From contig JAALGY010000054.1 in the NCBI GenBank assembly GCA_032358165.1, positions 1,860,001-1,924,000 on the forward strand: DNA of 64,000 nucleotides, written 5' to 3'. The translations under genes were made by a program, and so were the position numbers. This DNA is from Diplosphaera chodatii. Its lineage: Eukaryota; Chlorophyta; Trebouxiophyceae; Prasiolales; Stichococcaceae. This document shows, in pieces, positions 59,593-64,000 of the stretch. Numbering within the stretch: the stretch's first letter is position 1; every line of letters starts with the position of its first letter. The notes beneath the pieces were generated by a model. That model ran no database searches and was not told the origin of the DNA. It saw only the letters and a program-made list of their open reading frames with translations.

Positions 59593-62500
59593 CTAGTCCA
59601 CTAGCAGTGGCGAGTCCAGGACGGCAAAGCCGGCAGCTACTCCACCCTCATCAGACGTGGCCGCCTTGGTGCGCAGCAGGTGCCCAGGCTGCGCGTTGAG
59701 CAGCACACGCCCGTCGACGGCGACGTAGCTGCCAAACACGCCCAGCTCCGACAGCGCGTCCACCTCTGACACATTGCCTTCCCGCACCATTGCTGTCCTG
59801 TGGAGCGCCAAGCACAGGCTACAACCCACCCACAACAGGATAGCTGGGTTCTGCAGTTGTTCAGGGCATTTCGATTCAGCGCTATGGTGCCCATCACTTT
59901 GCCTGTTTGCATCAGAAGCAATAGCAGCAGCTGCAGCAGCAGCAGGTAGCAGCAATGTGCACCAGTAAGGACACTGCACCTGTGGATGGGTGGACGGATG
60001 CGCTGCATGAGGATGTATGCCGCGAGGCCGGCGCGGGCAGCGATCTTCTCCCTCGCTGCCTCCCCGTACAGGTTGTTGCCCCCGCCCTCGCGCTGCGGCT
60101 TGAGGACAAAGGCGTCCGGCGCCTCTGTCGCCTCCCGCAGCACTGCCGCTGTCTCTGCATCCTCCAGGTCGTCCAAACCCCACAGCCCTGCAACCCCAGA
60201 ATGCTGGAATGTCAGCACATGAATGTGCCTGGCTGTTCATTGTGCCCTTCCCAAGCAGATGTGGTCAAATCCCACTGAAAGCCGTCCTCACACGGGCATC
60301 ACTGGCTGCGAGAGCGGCTCAGGCGCACCCGCAAAGCAGGAGCGCAGCAGCTCAGCGCCTGCGGCGTCGGGCACAAAGCGCTCGAGGACGCCTGGCCGCG
60401 CCAGGTCCTGCTGAATCTGCTTCAATGCGGACAGCGCCCCTCAGCAGCTTGTGGCTTGTTCCATGTCCAAGCAACAGCTTTCAGTCTGCAGTGCAGAGTG
60501 CTACGCAAAGGGCAGCATGGAAACGCAGAAACCGCCAGGACTAGGATGTGGCCCCCGTGCTGGGCTGGTATCCTGGTGCCTCTGGAACCGTCTCAACGGC
60601 GAGCACAGGCTGGCCCCAGGTATGCGGCAGGAGGTGCAGGCCGACGGTTTTGTGCCGCGCGCAGCACCTTCTTTGCGCCCGCCAGCTGAAAGGCGACGCT
60701 GGGGCACTTGGCGGCGGAGCTGCGCTCCAGCTTTTCGCGCGCGCCCCAGTGCGCGTCTGTCGGGTAGTCGTCGGGCGAGTACCCCGCCCGCAGGTACACC
60801 GCACCTATCCGCGCCCCTGCAGCAGCGGCCCTGAGCAGTGTCGCGTGCTGCGACCAGGGCCATGCATGGCATGTATGTGCAAAACGCAGCAATCGTGTGA
60901 TGCCGGTCAGACAGAAGCCCCTCAACAGGGCAAATTGCAACAGAGCAGCAGGCAGACAGCCTGTTTGAGTAATGTCATCGAGCTTGGGCAGGGGGGACGT
61001 TCTACAGGCCAACAGACAAGTGTACCATCGACCGTGAGGCTGCCATCATCTGCCAGGCTGGCAACAGAGTCGTCGGCGACCTGCTCCAGGGTGCGCCGCA
61101 GCGTGCGCACCCGGTGCCGCTCCCACAGCGCCGTCTGGATCCACTGCAGCGGTACCAGCACAGCCCATTGCTATAAGTTGTCTCTCCAGTCATGACGACT
61201 TTTCCGCCACTGACCTCAGTTCTGGGTCTTTATACAACGGGCGTGAGGTGATGTTGCACTCCTGGCAACCAGACATGCCACAAGAGGGCAGGGTTGTGTA
61301 TTGAGGGGTGAGCACCACTTTAGGCTGTATGCGAGGGCTACAGGGCACTAGCGACAGCCCAGCAACCGGAATAGCAGCCGGTCACAGATTGCCACAGCTA
61401 CTGATGACCCCTTAGACAGTTGGCACTGTCTGCATGACTTGTACGGTTGAGAGTGCTTCAGCATCTGTGGCAATTGCACGTCTGCATGGCAGCATTAGGG
61501 TACGAGGCTCACCTGCTGATCATAGCTGTTCCGCTCGCCGGGCTGCACAATCATGAGGACAGCTGAGCCGTCGCCGCCGCCCTCGCGCGCCCCTAGGGCG
61601 ATGGCATCGGCTATGCCCTCTGTCGCTGAATTCTGTGGCAGCGCGCCTGCACCCTGCGTGTGCAAGTGCCGATGTCTGAACTGAGAGGTATTGGCAGCGT
61701 GCACGAGCGCTTGGCGTACCAACTGCACTTGGCGTAATGACTGCTCATCAGATGTACAATGGCTCATCGTTTTGTACCGCCTCACCATGTCGCTGCGGCC
61801 GCAGCGGCTGACTGTGTACTCGTGCAGGCGGCTGACAATCGCTGACAGGGGCCCAAACGAAGAGGCGATCGTGTTGAGCTCCACCTGCGCCACGCACCCT
61901 CACCGCTGTTGCCCGAGGGTCGGCACCCCAAACCACTTAGCAGTTGCAGACACCTTGAGTGCCTTCCAGACTGGCAAAATTGCTGGGAGCATATCTGGAG
62001 CTGCAATGGCCAGCAGAGAGGTGCCGTGGACAGATAAGGCGCCGACCAATCCAGGCAACTGGGCACCTGTAGCAGCGTGTTGGATGGCTCGTCCAGCATG
62101 TAGTCCGACCGGTTGACGGCCAGCAACACGCGCTCGATGCGCCCCGCCCGCCGCAGATCCTCCGTGTTGCGGTGCACCTCCAGCAGCTTCGCCTGCAGGC
62201 CAGTCCGGGAACTTGCTTCAGACCCACCGCCACGATTGCAGCAGATGATGCTGCAGACCAAGGGCGCCTGCCCAGCTGTTGTCCCTGGCATGATCCCGCA
62301 GCTCATGCTGATCCCCAGGCGCGGGAGGCTTCACTGTTTCAAGAGCAGCGCCTCCGAAATACGGTGTGCCAACGAGGGTGCCCACCGTGAAGTCGTCGTA
62401 CTCGGCGGCAGGCGCCAGGGTGCGCTGCAGGTACTGGTTGTCGGCGGCCACCGCTGCAATGAGCGAGTTGAAGGCGGGCGCCGCGTCGCAGGCCTTCCGG

Positions 62501-62795
62501 AAGCCGGCCGCTGGGAAGGGCGCCGGCAGCACCGCCAGCGGGGCGTGGACCACGGCGGCCTCCGGCGCAGGCGGCCCCGCGCCCACCAGCTGTATGATGG
62601 AGCAATGGAGGGTCCGTCACCAATGCCTTTGTTGAACGCACAGAAGCATACACTGCTGACAGCATCTGGCTGCCATCGTGACGAGCGGCGCACCAGGCCG
62701 TGCTGCGTTGCCCAGACCACGGCGTCCTGTGCAAGCTCCTCGATCGGCGGATGATGCTCGGCACTTTCGTGGCTGCCGGCGGCAGCGCCCATCAT
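59593..62795 (-). CDS. GSH2: Glutathione synthetase
   Basis: Joins gamma-glutamylcysteine and glycine with ATP to make glutathione. The proposed start is one of two adjacent ATGs at 62795 and 62792 ([20 protein letters not shown]); an upstream targeting exon is possible. Exons read [156 protein letters not shown] (glycine-rich ATP loop), and near the end [20 protein letters not shown] with LDSPLLVD and the stop at 59593. These are the signature blocks of eukaryotic glutathione synthetases, in order, with none missing. It is divergent from the F-box gene at 63357. Confidence 0.94.
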
Positions 62796-63356
62796 CGGAC
62801 GGCCCCGGGTCAGGGTATGAGCTGCCGCTGGAGTTGTAGTTGTGTTTCGCCTGCCTTGCAGCCGACGCCGTCCGGTGAGATCTGCAGGGGTTGACGCTGC
62901 ACACGCTACCAAGGTGCCGCGGCACGGTGCGCGGCAAGACGATGATCCCAACGAGTACGTCAACGGCAACTTGACTGCTGACTGCCTGTGTGAGCAGGAA
63001 AGATCTGGTGCTGTGGCACAAGTTGTGCTGCACCTGCTGGGTCTTACCAGCCTGTGCGTTATACTGCGTTGCCTGCTGGGTTGTAAGCACAGGTTGTGAG
63101 ACAGGATGGACGACGATCGAGCGCTGATCGGTGCTTCCCCTTGCGCTGTCATCTGCCTACTGCAACAGATGCCGCAGCATCGCGCAACAGGCATGTATGG
63201 CTGCATCAACTCAATTGGATCCGTTGCCATTGCCATGCTGGCATCTGTTGGAAGCTGGCTATCACCCCAGGTGTCCTGCACATTTGCACTCGCACCGTGG
63301 CGCGCGCTCTACGAAGTGTCATAGTCTCTTTACTATTGTCAGAAGAGCTCTGTGAG
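62796..63356. promoter_or_regulatory. Divergent intergenic region (glutathione synthetase / F-box gene)
   Basis: About 560 bp between two start codons facing away from each other. It may include an upstream exon of either gene. No specific element was recognised. Confidence 0.4.
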
Positions 63357-64000
63357 ATGCCAGACGTCGCAGAGTGGTCACTTCGCGAGTCGATAGCACG
63401 CGGGGTCCAGCACTTTCAACAGATGTTTGCTAATGGGACAAAGGAGAACACGGCCATCATGCAGTCAGCCGAGGATCTCAGCTTGATCAATGGCATTCTG
63501 GGGCCACACGAGCTGCTGCGCGTTTTCGATTTCCTGTCTCCCTCGGACGTGCTGAGCCGCGCTGCGCTTGTGTGCAAACGTTGGTGCGCATGCCTGCAGC
63601 GGATGACAGCCCCAAATGGTATTTATTGCATTCGACTGCACGTTGTATGTGATCACCCACCTCAATCGACTGCCTGACGCCCGTGCATCCAATGCTGCCT
63701 AGGTCCGCCATCGCACGGAGTGATGAGCAGTGGCAGCCTCGGGTGCCCGCTGCCGACGCCACAGCGCTGAGGGCGGCCGACGAGCGCGTCGCGGAGCTGC
63801 CGCTGCGGCGCTTCTATCCGCTGCTCCTGCCCGCCAACCTGCTGCGCAATGCCATGCTGCAGCGCTCGGCGCAGTCCTCGGCGCGGTACGGCTCCATGGC
63901 AGCCACCGACCCCTGGCGGGTGCGTTGTCAAACTGGATTGTGGTGACCCCACCGTGGTCATGTCAAGCCCCTGCGACATGCCCAGCTGGAGGCCCCTCGC
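63357..64000 (+). CDS. F-box protein with FBA-like domain, cut by the window edge
   Basis: The ATG at 63357 gives MPDVAEWSLRES, then a helical stretch (RGVQHFQQMFANGTKEN), and the F-box LGPHELLRVFDFLSPSDVLS with AALVCKRW. A donor after TG at 63581 makes a phase-2 intron, and the next exon (from about 63703) continues SAIARSDEQWQPRVPAADAT, then LPLRRFYPLLLPANLLRNAM, the FBA-type start. The intron splits the same Trp codon, in the same phase, as in the F-box gene at 52517-54168, so the two are likely paralogues. The rest of the FBA region lies beyond position 64000. Confidence 0.75.

Noticed and set aside
1..64000. tRNA, rRNA, CRISPR array, transposon or viral insertion
   Set aside because: None was recognised by eye on either strand. 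A covariance-model scan for tRNAs and a repeat-library search would be decisive and could not be run.

Overview
The window looks like nuclear DNA of a green alga (Chlorophyta; a trebouxiophyte or other core chlorophyte is my guess, and the sequence cannot settle it). The reasons are high GC, genes split into many short exons by roughly 45-250 bp introns that mostly end in a TGCAG-like acceptor, TGTAA-type 3' end signals, alanine/glutamine-rich linkers, and plant-type gene families: a CCA1/LHY-type MYB, a type-B response regulator, a fused BIO3-BIO1 and a PP2C-kinase fusion. Gene models were spliced by eye from conserved motifs, GT/GC-AG sites and codon phase. Each CDS entry covers start codon to stop codon, introns included.

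Left part (0.8-14.9 kb): an unnamed multi-pass membrane protein on the minus strand, a long CCA1/LHY/RVE-like MYB gene on the plus strand, and a plus-strand gene that joins a PP2C phosphatase to a protein kinase.

Centre (15.2-28.8 kb): a compact biotin locus. It holds biotin synthase BIO2 (minus), a fatty-acid-hydroxylase/sterol-desaturase family gene (plus), the bifunctional dethiobiotin synthetase/DAPA aminotransferase BIO3-BIO1 (minus) and KAPA synthase BIOF (plus). All four committed biotin enzymes lie within about 13.6 kb, with two divergent intergenic regions. BIO2 has a mitochondrial-type presequence, BIO3-BIO1 has a plausible one, and BIOF ends in the peroxisomal tripeptide SRL. Converging on BIOF is a very large cobalamin-dependent methionine synthase gene (29.1-42.5 kb, minus). 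Its homocysteine plus folate half is duplicated in tandem ahead of a complete METH, and its first exons encode a hydrophobic segment and an Ala/Pro-rich linker. METH regenerates methionine for AdoMet, which BIO1 uses as amino donor and BIO2 as radical source, so the neighbourhood is metabolically coherent.

Right part (43.1-64 kb): a mitochondrial carrier with an apparent small deletion near its C-terminus, a PPR-like organelle protein, a small basic protein, an F-box/FBA-like gene, a type-B (GARP) response regulator, glutathione synthetase, and a second F-box/FBA-like gene cut by the window edge. No rRNA, tRNA, transposon or CRISPR array was recognised.
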